A stretch of DNA of 64,000 nt from JAUIAI01 sp050633665 (GTDB lineage Bacteria; Pseudomonadota; Gammaproteobacteria; Burkholderiales; Burkholderiaceae_E). Positions 37,343 through 46,459 of the stretch are shown piece by piece. Made by a program: the position numbers and the translations under genes. Every line of letters begins with the position of its first letter. Positions within the stretch are counted from its first letter, which is position 1. The notes under the pieces are model-generated. The model saw nothing but the letters and a program-made list of their open reading frames with translations. It was not told where the DNA came from and made no database searches. The DNA is taken from positions 186,001 through 250,000 of the forward strand of contig JBOEGY010000007.1 of assembly GCA_050633665.1 (NCBI GenBank), given 5' to 3'.

Positions 37343-37680
37343 GGTTAGTTTGGGCTCGGAAAAGACGTTGGAATCCATAAATTTAGCAGTCGATTGAGCC
37401 CTCATTGTGGAGCACCTGACCGTTTGTCGGATACAAAGAACGTCCATCCCGTTTTTCCGGGCTGACAAAACCGGTAAACAGGGGTCAAATTGCCGCGAAA
37501 TCCCTCTCCTGCCGACCGTTGACCCCATAAAACCGACCTTCCAGTCCTCCCAAACCGGTTTTCGGCGTTGATTAGAGCTCGGTTGCGATCCGTTGCATAT
37601 CAGCGCACCTGCTTGCCGATGAAACCTTTCTGATCACCAACAACACGTATCATGGGCCTATCCCTTTTGAGAATGACACG
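37343..37680. promoter_or_regulatory. Divergent gspG/gspC control region
   Basis: About 340 bp without a credible gene between the divergent gspG and gspC starts. It contains an inverted repeat GGGGTCAA (37481-37488) and TTGACCCC (37519-37526), with 30 bp between the arms, which could be an operator. I see no convincing -35/-10 pair by eye. Presumably both promoters of the secretion system lie here. Confidence 0.5.
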
Positions 37681-38517
37681 ATGAAGCTTCCGCGCATTGC
37701 CGGCTCCACCCCGTGGGTTTCCGGTCTTGCCTCGTTTACTCTGCTCGCTCTGCTTGCCGGTACGCTGATGTACTGGAGCATGGTGCTGGCCGCCCCTGCG
37801 ACCTCGATTGCACCGGCTGGCTCCCTGGTCGGCCGCAATTCCGGCCTCGATACCGGATTGGCAGGTACTCTGTTTGGCCGGGCCGATGGCGCCCCCCGGA
37901 TCGCGTCCGCCCCTTTGCCCCGCAACATTAAAATTCTGGGCATTGCGGCCTCTTCAGACCGTTCTGCCGCGATCATTTCCGTAGATGGCCAGGCAGCAGG
38001 CGCCTTTGGTGTCGGGCAGCAAATCGATGACAGCCTGAAAGTCGTGTCAGTGAGCGCCAAGGAAGTCGTCTTTGAGCACCGCGGAGAGCAAATCCGGGTG
38101 CCTTCGCCGGCCAGCGCCGATCTGACCGCCTTGAATTCAAATGCCGAAGTTCAAGCAAACGGCCGGCCCGTTGACAGCCAACTGGCCCGCACCAGCCCAC
38201 CGGTCTCAGCTTCCAGCCGGGCAGTCGCGAGCGCCCGGCCGCCGCTGCCGCCGAGAAGCCTACCACCGGCTGGTGCAGCAGCCAGCGGATCACTGGCTCC
38301 CAAAAACAATGGCGCCCCGCGTAACCGAACCCGTCAGCTAAACGGCAACTCGCCCCGGCTGGCCGCAAATTCGCAATCCGTTTCAGGCGTAACACCGGGC
38401 AACAACCGGGTCACGCAGCAAGCGCCCCAAGTCCGCCGCTTGCCACAGCGCCAAACCGCGCTTGGTCAGTCTTTGCAAGGCATCGGCCGCAACGGCAATC
38501 CAGTCGTCCAGCAATAA
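37681..38517 (+). CDS. gspC: Type II secretion protein GspC
   Basis: 278 residues: cytoplasmic start, one membrane helix (~15-38), then a homology-region domain (ILGIAASSDRSAAIISVDGQAAGAFGVGQ segment, ~97-130) typical of GspC. The C-terminal ~130 residues are Pro/Ala/Arg/Gln-rich and appear disordered, with no PDZ domain seen. GspC links the inner-membrane platform to the secretin. It is transcribed away from the other gsp genes. Confidence 0.88.
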   Translation: MKLPRIAGSTPWVSGLASFTLLALLAGTLMYWSMVLAAPATSIAPAGSLVGRNSGLDTGLAGTLFGRADGAPRIASAPLPRNIKILGIAASSDRSAAIISVDGQAAGAFGVGQQIDDSLKVVSVSAKEVVFEHRGEQIRVPSPASADLTALNSNAEVQANGRPVDSQLARTSPPVSASSRAVASARPPLPPRSLPPAGAAASGSLAPKNNGAPRNRTRQLNGNSPRLAANSQSVSGVTPGNNRVTQQAPQVRRLPQRQTALGQSLQGIGRNGNPVVQQ

Positions 38518-38586
38518 CCGACCGCGCCGGGCGGCATGCGGCCGGTCCTGAAGAAACCCGTAAGCGACTGCTGATAAAATCCGGCA

Positions 38587-39378
38587 ATGCAAGCTTACCT
38601 AGATCTCATGCAACACGTGCTCGACAAGGGCACCGTCAAGTCTGACCGTACCGGCACCGGCACGCGGTCGGTATTCGGCTGGCAAATGCGCTTTAACCTG
38701 GCTGATGGGTTTCCCATGGTCACAACCAAAAAGCTCCACACCCGGTCGATCATTCACGAGTTACTCTGGTTTCTCAGCGGCTCCACAAATATTGACTACC
38801 TTAAGAAGAACGGGGTCAGTATCTGGGACGAATGGGCCGACGAACAAGGCGACCTGGGGCCGGTATATGGCCACCAGTGGCGCTCCTGGCCGGCACCCGA
38901 CGGTAAAACCATCGATCAGTTCAGCCAGGTGATGGACCAGATCCGCCAGTCGCCGGACTCACGCCGATTGATTGTGTCTGCCTGGAATGTTGCGCAGATT
39001 CCGCAGATGGCGCTCGCCCCCTGCCACGCCCTGTTCCAGTTCTATGTTGCCGACGGGCGTTTGTCCTGCCAGCTTTACCAGCGCAGCGCCGATATATTCC
39101 TTGGCGTACCGTTTAATATCGCCTCTTATGCGCTCCTGACCGAAATGGTGGCCCAGCAGTGCGGGCTGGAGCCCGGCGACTTCGTGTGGACTGGCGGAGA
39201 TTGCCATTTGTATCTCAACCACCTCGATCAGGCCCGGGAGCAATTGTCACGCGATGCGTTTGACCTGCCCCGGCTTTCACTGCGTAAGGCGGCGAGCATT
39301 TTTGACTATACGTTTGATGACATCAAGATCGTGGACTATCAATGCCACGCGCACATCAAAGCGCCGGTTGCGGTTTAG
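38587..39378 (+). CDS. thyA: Thymidylate synthase
   Basis: 263 residues, one short of the E. coli enzyme. It contains SDRTGTGT, the catalytic Cys in ALAPCHALFQFYV, QRSADIFLGVPFNIASYA and DCHLYLNHLDQ, all invariant ThyA motifs. It makes dTMP from dUMP with methylene-tetrahydrofolate, yielding dihydrofolate that the next gene product reduces. It begins 69 nt after gspC; folA follows after 5 nt. Confidence 0.98.
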   Translation: MQAYLDLMQHVLDKGTVKSDRTGTGTRSVFGWQMRFNLADGFPMVTTKKLHTRSIIHELLWFLSGSTNIDYLKKNGVSIWDEWADEQGDLGPVYGHQWRSWPAPDGKTIDQFSQVMDQIRQSPDSRRLIVSAWNVAQIPQMALAPCHALFQFYVADGRLSCQLYQRSADIFLGVPFNIASYALLTEMVAQQCGLEPGDFVWTGGDCHLYLNHLDQAREQLSRDAFDLPRLSLRKAASIFDYTFDDIKIVDYQCHAHIKAPVAV

Positions 39379-39383
39379 CCCGG

Positions 39384-39926
39384 ATGTCACCTGACAAACC
39401 ACTGTCTGTCCCCGCTAATTTGCGAATCTCCCTGATTGTGGCGCGCGCCGCCAACGGGGTTATTGGCAACAAAAATGAACTTGTCTGGTCTATCCCTGAA
39501 GAACTCAAGCACTTCAAACAGGCAACGATGGGGCATGCGCTGATCGTCGGCCGCAAAACCTGGGATTCCATCGGCCGGCCATTGCCGGGTCGGCGCATGA
39601 TCGTCGTTTCGCGCAATGCCGGTCTGCAGGCCGATGGCATCGAAATTGTCGCCAGCCTCGACCAGGCCTTGGTTCTGGCGGGCACCGCTACCAGTAACCA
39701 CCCGACCCCGGACGCCGAAGTCTTCATTGCCGGCGGCGCACAGCTTTATGAGCAAACGACTGACATTGCCAGTCGGATTCTGGTGACCGAGGTGGCGCTG
39801 GAGCCGGACGGCGACGCCTTCTTTCACTGGCAGCCAACTACCGAGTGGTCTTGTGTCGCACGCCAGTCGAACACCTCTACAACCGGTATTGAATACCAGA
39901 TTCAGGACTGGCGCAGACAGCCCTAG
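39384..39926 (+). CDS. folA: Dihydrofolate reductase
   Basis: 180 residues with ISLIVARAANGVIG, the substrate-site LVWSIPEELKHFK (Glu replaces the usual Asp27, as in some DHFRs), GRKTWDSIGRPLPGR and EVFIAGGAQLY. It regenerates tetrahydrofolate after thymidylate synthesis. I chose the ATG 5 nt after the thyA stop over one inside thyA. The 3' end overlaps the convergent flavodoxin-like gene by 4 nt. Confidence 0.96.
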   Translation: MSPDKPLSVPANLRISLIVARAANGVIGNKNELVWSIPEELKHFKQATMGHALIVGRKTWDSIGRPLPGRRMIVVSRNAGLQADGIEIVASLDQALVLAGTATSNHPTPDAEVFIAGGAQLYEQTTDIASRILVTEVALEPDGDAFFHWQPTTEWSCVARQSNTSTTGIEYQIQDWRRQP

Positions 39927-40435
39927 AACATCCCCATTGCCACGCCGGCGGCCAGGGTGGCGCCAAGCTCATGGGCTGCCAGCCGCTGCTGCGGATTAAG
40001 CTGTTTCGGCGCCAGGATCTGCGCCGTGGTCTCTGCCTGTACTCTGGTGATCAGCGGCTCACGGATCGGCTTCAGGCGCCAACCGGTAGCGATCCGGGCA
40101 ATCTGCGCTGCCGCATTGTGGCCATCGGAGCCCGCGGCCACAATGCTCGCGTAGGCTCTGGCTTCAATCGCCCCCAGAACCGGGTAATAACAGCGGTCAA
40201 AGAAGTCTTTCATCAAGCCGGCAATGGCCGCGAGATTCTCGGGGCAAACAAACAAATAAGCATCGGCCGCGAGCAGATTCTCGGGGCCGGCCTGCTGGCA
40301 ATGCAGACAGTCGATCACCTGCGGATGATCGAGGTCTGCGGCGACGCTTAACGCCCCCGCCTGAGCCGCCTTGGCTAGTTGCTCGCTGGCGCCAGTGACC
40401 GAATGCCACACAATCAGGATCGAGGTTGGCTTCAC
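39923..40435 (-). CDS. Flavodoxin-fold NAD(P)H-dependent reductase-like protein
   Basis: 170 residues. SILIVWHSVTGASEQLAKA near the N-terminus is a flavodoxin-type FMN phosphate loop; AYLFVCPENLAAIAGLMKDFFDR matches the second flavin-binding region of the NADPH-dependent FMN reductase/flavodoxin family. I chose GTG at 40435, which overlaps the upstream stop as GTGA; an ATG 102 nt earlier would run deep into the neighbour. Substrate unknown. Confidence 0.8.
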   Translation of the reverse strand: MKPTSILIVWHSVTGASEQLAKAAQAGALSVAADLDHPQVIDCLHCQQAGPENLLAADAYLFVCPENLAAIAGLMKDFFDRCYYPVLGAIEARAYASIVAAGSDGHNAAAQIARIATGWRLKPIREPLITRVQAETTAQILAPKQLNPQQRLAAHELGATLAAGVAMGMF

Positions 40436-41961
40436 AAAGCGGGCAGACCGGGCCGGGAACCCAGATTTGAAGACTGCGACAAACGGCTCAACTGCGTCAG
40501 CACCCGCTCGTTGGCCGCCTGCTGCTCTGAACGCCACTGGCTCAGTAGTGCCTCGCTGGCGGCAGGATCGGTCAGATGGTTCGGCGCCCGCTCAATGGCA
40601 CGGGTGATCGTCAGCCAGTCGGTCAGCGGCCCGAGAGCCGCGCGGGCAACCATCCGATAACGCAGCATCAGGCGGCGCGGCAGGATCGGTCCGAACAAGG
40701 TCAAGGCCTCATCCAACTGCGACAAGTCATGCCAAAGTCGGGCGCGGCGGCTGACATCTTCGGTCAACGCAAGCTCTGCGTCTGCCTGCGCTTTGGATAG
40801 TCTGGTTTCCAGTCGCTGACGACAAGCGCTTTGCTCAGCCAGGCCGGGCGCCTCATGCCCCGGGCCGGAAATGCCGTCTTCGCAGCCCGCCCATCCGAGC
40901 AACTCCAGCAACCACGCCCGGGTTTTGGGATCGACCGCGAGCGAGCGCAAGCTGGCCGGACTTGATGAGCGAGCGGCACTCAAAAGACTCTTGATTGCCG
41001 GCGCCTGAGCGGACGAATCGTCACGTAACGCGCGCTCCAACCATTTAATCGCACTGGCTTCACTGCGCCGATTCAGCAGCACCTGCAGGTAAGCCATCAA
41101 CGAGGCAGGCACGGTGCCGGCCCGGCGCTGCTCCAGCAGACAGCCAATCGAATGAACCGCATCCTCAAAAGCCTGCAACCGATGCTCATCTGCGTCACCT
41201 TCGGAGATGGCACAGGCGTTAATCAGTACATCAGCGATAACGGCAGCCAGAACACCCGCCTCGCCGACAACCGGGTAGGTGGCGGTGTCTGCAAGCTGAC
41301 GCCCTTCCTGCCAGACCGGGGCCCCGAACTTTCGTGGACGCCGTCGCTTTCCCGCGGCCAATCGCGCCGCCTGGACATAATGCGGATGCGGATCTACGGT
41401 CAGGTCGAACCGCTGTTGCCAGTCGCGTGCCACCTCAAACAAGCCATCGAGTGTGCCGCTGACCAGCGTCAGTCCGAACCGGTACAACACCAGATTGTTC
41501 ATCGCCGTGCGAATTTCGCAGCGCTGACTGACGGCTTCAATGACGGTTGAATCAGCCCCCTGAGCACGCAGCAGACCACGCCTGCCCCGCAAGACAATCC
41601 GCGCACGCGGCAACAGAACTGGCGCGCTCTCCAGCGGCGGCCCGAAGTCTGTAGCGGTTGATTGCAAAAGCAGCTGGAGGCGCTCAAGGTCAAACTGACG
41701 GCGACCTTCTGGCCAGGCTACCTCGCGGGCGGCTGAAGCCGTGACCAGCTGAACGACACGATGGACACGTTCGGATTCAGCAATGGCATTCGCGTCAGCG
41801 AGCAAAAACAGGCCGCGTTCCACGCACATGCCATCAGCCGTATCAAATGTCAGTTGTTGATGACGGAACGGAGCGACGCCTCTGGCCTCAGCCCTGATTG
41901 CCTGGTTGAGCCCAGTTCTCACGGCCTTCGGTACAACGAAGCTGACATGGTTCTCTAACAC
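40432..41961 (-). CDS. Degenerate CYTH-CHAD-like protein
   Basis: 509 residues from the GTG chosen. The N-terminal ~200 residues (ENHVSFVVP, LTFDTADGMCVERGLFLL) follow the strand pattern of CYTH triphosphate-tunnel proteins but lack a clear ExExK start. The rest is helical and Arg-rich, with FEDAVHSIGCLLEQRR near residue 270 resembling the CHAD signature, and a further helical C-terminus. CYTH-CHAD proteins handle triphosphate or polyphosphate; the lost motif suggests a binding rather than catalytic role. A TTG 51 nt upstream is an alternative start. Assignment is tentative. Confidence 0.55.
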   Translation of the reverse strand: MLENHVSFVVPKAVRTGLNQAIRAEARGVAPFRHQQLTFDTADGMCVERGLFLLADANAIAESERVHRVVQLVTASAAREVAWPEGRRQFDLERLQLLLQSTATDFGPPLESAPVLLPRARIVLRGRRGLLRAQGADSTVIEAVSQRCEIRTAMNNLVLYRFGLTLVSGTLDGLFEVARDWQQRFDLTVDPHPHYVQAARLAAGKRRRPRKFGAPVWQEGRQLADTATYPVVGEAGVLAAVIADVLINACAISEGDADEHRLQAFEDAVHSIGCLLEQRRAGTVPASLMAYLQVLLNRRSEASAIKWLERALRDDSSAQAPAIKSLLSAARSSSPASLRSLAVDPKTRAWLLELLGWAGCEDGISGPGHEAPGLAEQSACRQRLETRLSKAQADAELALTEDVSRRARLWHDLSQLDEALTLFGPILPRRLMLRYRMVARAALGPLTDWLTITRAIERAPNHLTDPAASEALLSQWRSEQQAANERVLTQLSRLSQSSNLGSRPGLPAL

Positions 41962-42106
41962 CCGGCAAGTTTGCCCGAAACCAGCTCGCACTGGAACGCA
42001 TAACCCGCGCAAGCGGACTCAAAACAACTCCCAACCACCCACCAGGCGAGCGATTCAGAGCCCGGACTCACAGTTTGCACCGCCGGTTTACAATGCCGCA
42101 GGGCAC

Positions 42107-42182
42107 GCCTCCGTAGCTCAGTGGATAGAGCATCCGCCTCCTAAGCGGAGGGTCGCACGTTCGATTCGTGCCGGAGGCGCCA
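42107..42182 (+). tRNA. tRNA-Arg(CCT)
   Basis: 76-nt cloverleaf: acceptor GCCTCCG/CGGAGGC, discriminator G, encoded CCA. D arm GCTC...GAGC; anticodon stem TCCGC/GCGGA with loop CTCCTAA (anticodon CCT at 42140-42142); 5-nt variable loop; T arm GCACG/CGTGC with loop TTCGATT. It reads AGG codons. Confidence 0.97.
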
Positions 42183-42187
42183 GCCCG

Positions 42188-42232
42188 CCCCCCCCCCAGC
42201 TCATCCGTGTCCTGGCTATCCGTGTCCTGGCT
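42188..42232 (+). repeat. C10 tract and 15-bp tandem duplication after tRNA-Arg
   Basis: Ten consecutive C residues (42188-42197) are followed by two perfect head-to-tail copies of a 15-bp unit beginning ATCCGTGTCC (42203-42217, 42218-42232). Six bases after the tRNA this looks like slippage or a scar; I see no integrase or repeated tRNA 3' end to call an attachment site. The surrounding stretch up to the Sel1-repeat gene holds no other gene I can support. Confidence 0.8.
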
Positions 42233-42419
42233 GTCTCTGTGCTGTGCACGCCGGCCAGACAATTGCCATCCGTGCGACGCTCCTGCCAGTCAATACTCTT
42301 TGACAAGGGTTGCAGATTGCCAAGCAGACAGAAAATGGGCCGGCAATTGCTGTGCAAACGTCACAGTCGTGTCAGTATTGCCAACTATTGCGACGAAGCG
42401 ACTCGCAGCCTGCTCGGCA

Positions 42420-43511
42420 ATGCCGATCTATTCAGTGACGATAAAGACTCGCAAACCAACTGTGTTTGCAGCGACAAATAGAAGCACTTCGGTGCACCGG
42501 GGAATCAAATGTGGCTCTAATGTCGCAGGGATAGCCCTCGCCTGCGTGCTTGTGGTGTCCGGCACGGAGCCGGCTTTCGCCGTGACCACACGGCAAGCCG
42601 TTACCTTCGAAAAAGCCGCACAAGCCTTCAAACGGGCTGACTTCCCACAGGCGCTCGCCGGTTTCAGGGCGCTGGCGCTGGCTGGCGATGTCAATGCGCA
42701 ATATCTTCTCGGGCTGGTTTACAGAAACGGCAAACGGATCAAACGCGACCTTGGCTCAGCACAGCACTGGCTGACACAAGCCGCCCGCCAGAATCACGCA
42801 CCCGCCCAGGCCGCGCTTGGCATCTTGCTGACCACTGAACCGGGCGACCAGAACAGACTGGCCGATGGGGTGAAATGGCTGCGTAAAGCCGCCAGCCAGG
42901 GCGACGCGGGCGCCCAACTCGCCCTCGCCCAGGCCTACGAATCCGGTACCGGGGTGGTCGCCAACCGTACCAAGGCCGAATCCTGGTACGAACAGGCGGC
43001 ACAACTCGGGGTCATTGAAGCTCAGCGACAACTTGCGATTCTGTATCGCTCTGGCAATGACGAGTCCCCGGAAAAAGCAGAACAAAAGCGGGCGCGAGCA
43101 CTCCGCTGGCTGCACCGGGCAGCCGAAAGAGGTGATCGCGTCGCGCAGCGCCGCCTGGGTGTGCTGTATGAACAAGGAGACTCGGTCAGGAAAAACCAGC
43201 GGCGCGCCATTGGCTGGCACCGGCGCGCCGCAGCGCAGGGGTCAGCATGGGCGCAGTACTATCTGGCGATTTTCTACGAAGAAGGTCGTGGCGTCCCACA
43301 AAGCGATGTTCAGGCTTTGCGATGGTTTATTCTCGCGGCCCGCCACGCAACCCCTGAACGTGGGCCGTGGCGCTCAACCGAGATTATCGAACGTCTTCAG
43401 AAGCGCATGACCAAACACCAGATCCGCCGCGCGCGCCGACTGGCCTCAAGATGGTTTCTGAACGAAGAGCGGCCAGCAAACCAGGCTTCGCTGGCGCTGG
43501 TGCGCAACTGA
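42420..43511 (+). CDS. Sel1-repeat (TPR-like) protein, probably exported
   Basis: About 363 residues with a hydrophobic segment GIALACVLVVSG and an AFA cleavage-like site, then at least six Sel1-like repeats of ~36 residues (e.g. AQYLLGLVYRNGKRIKRDLGSA, AQLALAQAYESGTG, AQRRLGVLYEQGDS, AQYYLAIFYEEGRGV). Sel1 repeats mediate protein contacts, often in the periplasm. The start is unsure: ATG at 42420 gives a long basic n-region, while GTG at 42492 gives a standard signal peptide. Earlier starts would lie in the tRNA. Confidence 0.82.
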   Translation: MPIYSVTIKTRKPTVFAATNRSTSVHRGIKCGSNVAGIALACVLVVSGTEPAFAVTTRQAVTFEKAAQAFKRADFPQALAGFRALALAGDVNAQYLLGLVYRNGKRIKRDLGSAQHWLTQAARQNHAPAQAALGILLTTEPGDQNRLADGVKWLRKAASQGDAGAQLALAQAYESGTGVVANRTKAESWYEQAAQLGVIEAQRQLAILYRSGNDESPEKAEQKRARALRWLHRAAERGDRVAQRRLGVLYEQGDSVRKNQRRAIGWHRRAAAQGSAWAQYYLAIFYEEGRGVPQSDVQALRWFILAARHATPERGPWRSTEIIERLQKRMTKHQIRRARRLASRWFLNEERPANQASLALVRN

Positions 43512-43519
43512 AATAGTCG

Positions 43520-45076
43520 CTAAGACGCCAGAACTGGTGCAACACCCCATAACGCGGCCGCACTGAACGAGGCGATGACGAGTATCAAGACCAGGCGACC
43601 CCGGCGGTGCCGAAGCGCATAAATAAGCGGGTCGTCATGCATTTGCCCGCGCATCGTGTCGAGCCAGGCACGGGACAGCCAGGCCAGCAGCGCGGCCAGG
43701 GCGAGCCACAGCGCCTCGGGCACCGGGTAGCGCTCTCCGACACCGGGCGACTGGACATAGAGGGCCAGCACCAGCACAGCCGCGACACCGGCGGAGATCC
43801 CAACCGGACACAGCATCTGAAGATCAGCCGGCTCATAGGCCCGCCCGGCAGTCGTTTGCTCGCCGTGACGCTCTCGCAACACCAGCTCACCACACCGTTT
43901 CATGGTGGCCAGACTGAAGAAGAAGAAAACAGAAAACGCCAGCAGCCACAGTGATCGCTCGGCATCGACAGCGTTGGCGCCGACGATTACCCGGGTTGTA
44001 TACAGACCGGCCAGCAACAGAACATCAATGATCGGCTCGCGTTTGAAGAACACCGAATAACTGAACGTTCCGAGCAGGTAGATTGCAACCCACAGCAGGA
44101 CGGACCAGCCGACGAACCAGGCGAGAGTCAGCGCTGCGAGCTGCAGAATAGCCGCGCCGGCAAAACCCTCAGCCGCTGTCAGCTGGCCACTGGCAAACGA
44201 GCGGCTGCGCTTACGGGGATGATGCCGGTCCGCCTGCATGTCTAACAAATCGTTGACCAGGTAACCAGATGACGCCGCCAGACACATCGCGACCGTCGCT
44301 ATCAGTGCGCTGGCCAGCGCACTGGTATCGGTCAACAGAAACGCCGAGAAGAACGGCATCAAAACCAACAGATTTTTTAGCCAGTGATACGGCCTGATCG
44401 CTTTCAGCCAGGCCCGCCACAAAAAAGGTTCGGATCCGCGCGCAAACTGCAGATCGGCATTGCCGCCTGCCTGCGCTTGCGCAATCACCTGATCAGTGCC
44501 GCCGACAACATAGGCGATTCTCGCGGCTTTGAACAACGGGCCATCAGCCCGGCTGTCGCCACAGTAGTCAAAAGACTTGCCAGGAAAACTGCGCTGAATT
44601 GCCTCAAGTTTCGCATTGCCTTTGTTGTTTTGCTCGCCGTCACTGGCCAGGACCTGGTCGAAGATTCTCAGGTGTAATGCAATGCCGTCAGCGACCCGCT
44701 CATCAGCAGCGGTCGCCAGGACAATCTGACGGCCAAGCGAATATTGGCGCCGCAGCCACGACAGAAACTTGCGACGATACGGCAAGGCAACCGGGTCGAT
44801 CGGCCCGATAGCCCCGAGCGCTCTCTTTAACGCGGCCCGGCCCTGAAACAAGGTCAACAACGCCAACAGGCACCGGACCGGACTCTCGCGCAATGCTGCG
44901 GCGAAACTTTCCCACAGTAGGTTGGAGCGGATCAGTGTGCCGTCAAGATCAACCACCAGGACTGCGTTGTCATCGCCCGGCTGAAGCTGCCAGTTTGCCG
45001 ACTGGCCGGATTCTGCCTGTCCGGGTGAACTCAATCCGGCCGGTGCTTCAATCGGTGTGTTGAGTGATTCAGCCAT
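43520..45076 (-). CDS. HAD phosphatase-UbiA prenyltransferase fusion
   Basis: 518 residues. Residues ~35-220 form a HAD-like domain with nucleophile motif VVDLDGTLI and CGDSRADGPLF. Residues ~230-518 form a polytopic UbiA domain with NDLLDMQADRHHPRKRSRSFASG, the Asp-rich prenyl-diphosphate site, and a second acidic-region equivalent near FFKREPIIDV. UbiA proteins of this DPPR-synthase-like subgroup transfer phosphoribosyl or prenyl groups at the membrane. The fusion could add and dephosphorylate in one protein; the substrate is unknown. Confidence 0.88.
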   Translation of the reverse strand: MAESLNTPIEAPAGLSSPGQAESGQSANWQLQPGDDNAVLVVDLDGTLIRSNLLWESFAAALRESPVRCLLALLTLFQGRAALKRALGAIGPIDPVALPYRRKFLSWLRRQYSLGRQIVLATAADERVADGIALHLRIFDQVLASDGEQNNKGNAKLEAIQRSFPGKSFDYCGDSRADGPLFKAARIAYVVGGTDQVIAQAQAGGNADLQFARGSEPFLWRAWLKAIRPYHWLKNLLVLMPFFSAFLLTDTSALASALIATVAMCLAASSGYLVNDLLDMQADRHHPRKRSRSFASGQLTAAEGFAGAAILQLAALTLAWFVGWSVLLWVAIYLLGTFSYSVFFKREPIIDVLLLAGLYTTRVIVGANAVDAERSLWLLAFSVFFFFSLATMKRCGELVLRERHGEQTTAGRAYEPADLQMLCPVGISAGVAAVLVLALYVQSPGVGERYPVPEALWLALAALLAWLSRAWLDTMRGQMHDDPLIYALRHRRGRLVLILVIASFSAAALWGVAPVLAS

Positions 45077-45154
45077 ATCGATGCGAAAGCTCAGGTTAAG
45101 GCATTATAGGCGACACTTGCCAAGCAGCCTCTCGTATAACTCATCGGAAATTTC

Positions 45155-45943
45155 ATGACGGACCCAGTACTTTATGAGCAAACCGGCCCAGTCGCGACGG
45201 TCACCCTGAACCGGCCCGAAGTGCTCAATGCAATCAACAAACCCTTACAGATCGCCCTTCTGGAAAAGCTTCAGACTGCCGCCGCCGATGATTCGGTTCG
45301 TGCGGTTGTCCTGACAGGAGCCGGACGTGGTTTTTGTGCAGGCGCTGATCTCGCCGCCAGTCAGGCGGCCAACTCGGGCTCCAGAGAACCGCTCGGAGAC
45401 GGTTTACGAGAGTTCTATCACCCTATTCTGTTGACACTGCGCGCAATGGAAAAACCGGTCATCTCTGCGGTTAACGGCATAGCCGCCGGAGCCGGCATGA
45501 GTCTGGCCTTATCGGCAGATATCGTGCTTGCTGCAAGTTCGGCCAGTTTTCTGCAGGCATTTGCCAAGATCGGTCTGGTGCCGGATGTCGGCAGTACCTG
45601 GCTGCTGGATCGTTACGCCGGATCCATGCGCGCGCGCGCGATGGCAATGCTGGCAGAGAAAATCCCGGCCGATGACGCGCGCGACTTCGGCCTGGTCTGG
45701 AAGGTCTACGCCGATGAAGAATTAATGCCGGCCACGAACGCGCTTGCCGTCAAAATGGCCGGCATGCCAACCCGCGCGCTGGCGCTGATCAAACAGGCGC
45801 TCGATGCCGCGACCGTCAATGACCTGGCGGCCCAATTAGAGGTGGAAGCCGACATGCAGACGCAAGCTGGCATGACCCATGATTTTCGGGAAGGCGTCAG
45901 CGCTTTTCTTGAAAAAAGACCACCGCAATTCAAAGGAAATTAA
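45155..45943 (+). CDS. Enoyl-CoA hydratase/isomerase family protein (PaaG-like)
   Basis: 262 residues of the crotonase family: VTLNRPEVLNAIN, oxyanion-hole segments GRGFCAGADL and NGIAAGAGMSLALSADIVLA, and FAKIGLVPDVGSTWLL with Asp at a position used in PaaG-type isomerases. It acts on an acyl-CoA in fatty-acid or aromatic-acid breakdown. A thioesterase gene follows 9 nt downstream. Confidence 0.92.
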   Translation: MTDPVLYEQTGPVATVTLNRPEVLNAINKPLQIALLEKLQTAAADDSVRAVVLTGAGRGFCAGADLAASQAANSGSREPLGDGLREFYHPILLTLRAMEKPVISAVNGIAAGAGMSLALSADIVLAASSASFLQAFAKIGLVPDVGSTWLLDRYAGSMRARAMAMLAEKIPADDARDFGLVWKVYADEELMPATNALAVKMAGMPTRALALIKQALDAATVNDLAAQLEVEADMQTQAGMTHDFREGVSAFLEKRPPQFKGN

Positions 45944-45952
45944 TCCAGCACC

Positions 45953-46459
45953 ATGACTGACCCCTCGGGCGCAACCGGCGCCAATAAAGAGCCCCGCGAC
46001 CCGGCCGAAAGCAAGAAAATCGAGCTGGCGGTAAAAAAAATCTTCGAGCACCAGATCACGTTTAACGAGTTTCTCGGGTTTGAAGTACAGAGTCTTACAG
46101 CCGACGAAGTCCAGATCGGCTTTAACATGCGACCGGAATTAGTCGGCCATTTTTTGTACGGGCGATTACACGGCGGGGTGATTTCCTCGGTGCTCGACGC
46201 GACCGGCGGCCTCGCCGTCATGTGGGGCATGGTCGAAGAACACAGCGGCGAAACCGCTGCACAATCGCTGGACCGATTTGCCCACCTGGGGACGATCGAC
46301 TTGCGCATTGACTACCTCAGATCCGGGATCGGCGAACGCTTCACCGCCTCTGCCAAGACCATCCGGCTTGGTCGCCGTATAGCGACCACTCAGATGAGCC
46401 TGTCCAACGAAACAGGCCGGTTGATCGCGACCGGTAATGGCACCTATATCGTCAGCTGA
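45953..46459 (+). CDS. PaaI/YigI-like hotdog thioesterase
   Basis: 168 residues with a single hotdog fold: NEFLGFEVQSL, LYGRLHGGVISSVLDATGGLAV around the central helix, and DLRIDYLRSG. It likely hydrolyses an acyl-CoA, probably related to the crotonase gene just upstream. The first ~35 residues are polar and not conserved. Confidence 0.88.
   Translation: MTDPSGATGANKEPRDPAESKKIELAVKKIFEHQITFNEFLGFEVQSLTADEVQIGFNMRPELVGHFLYGRLHGGVISSVLDATGGLAVMWGMVEEHSGETAAQSLDRFAHLGTIDLRIDYLRSGIGERFTASAKTIRLGRRIATTQMSLSNETGRLIATGNGTYIVS

Noticed and set aside
42203..42232. CRISPR-like repeats beside the tRNA
   Set aside because: Only two copies, directly adjacent, without spacers or cas genes.
42107..42300. 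Integrated element attachment site at tRNA-Arg
   Set aside because: No integrase, no second copy of the tRNA 3' end, and flanking genes look native.
42168..42419. Longer Sel1-repeat protein starting at the tRNA 3' end
   Set aside because: The extension begins inside the tRNA and is low-complexity from the C tract and tandem repeat.
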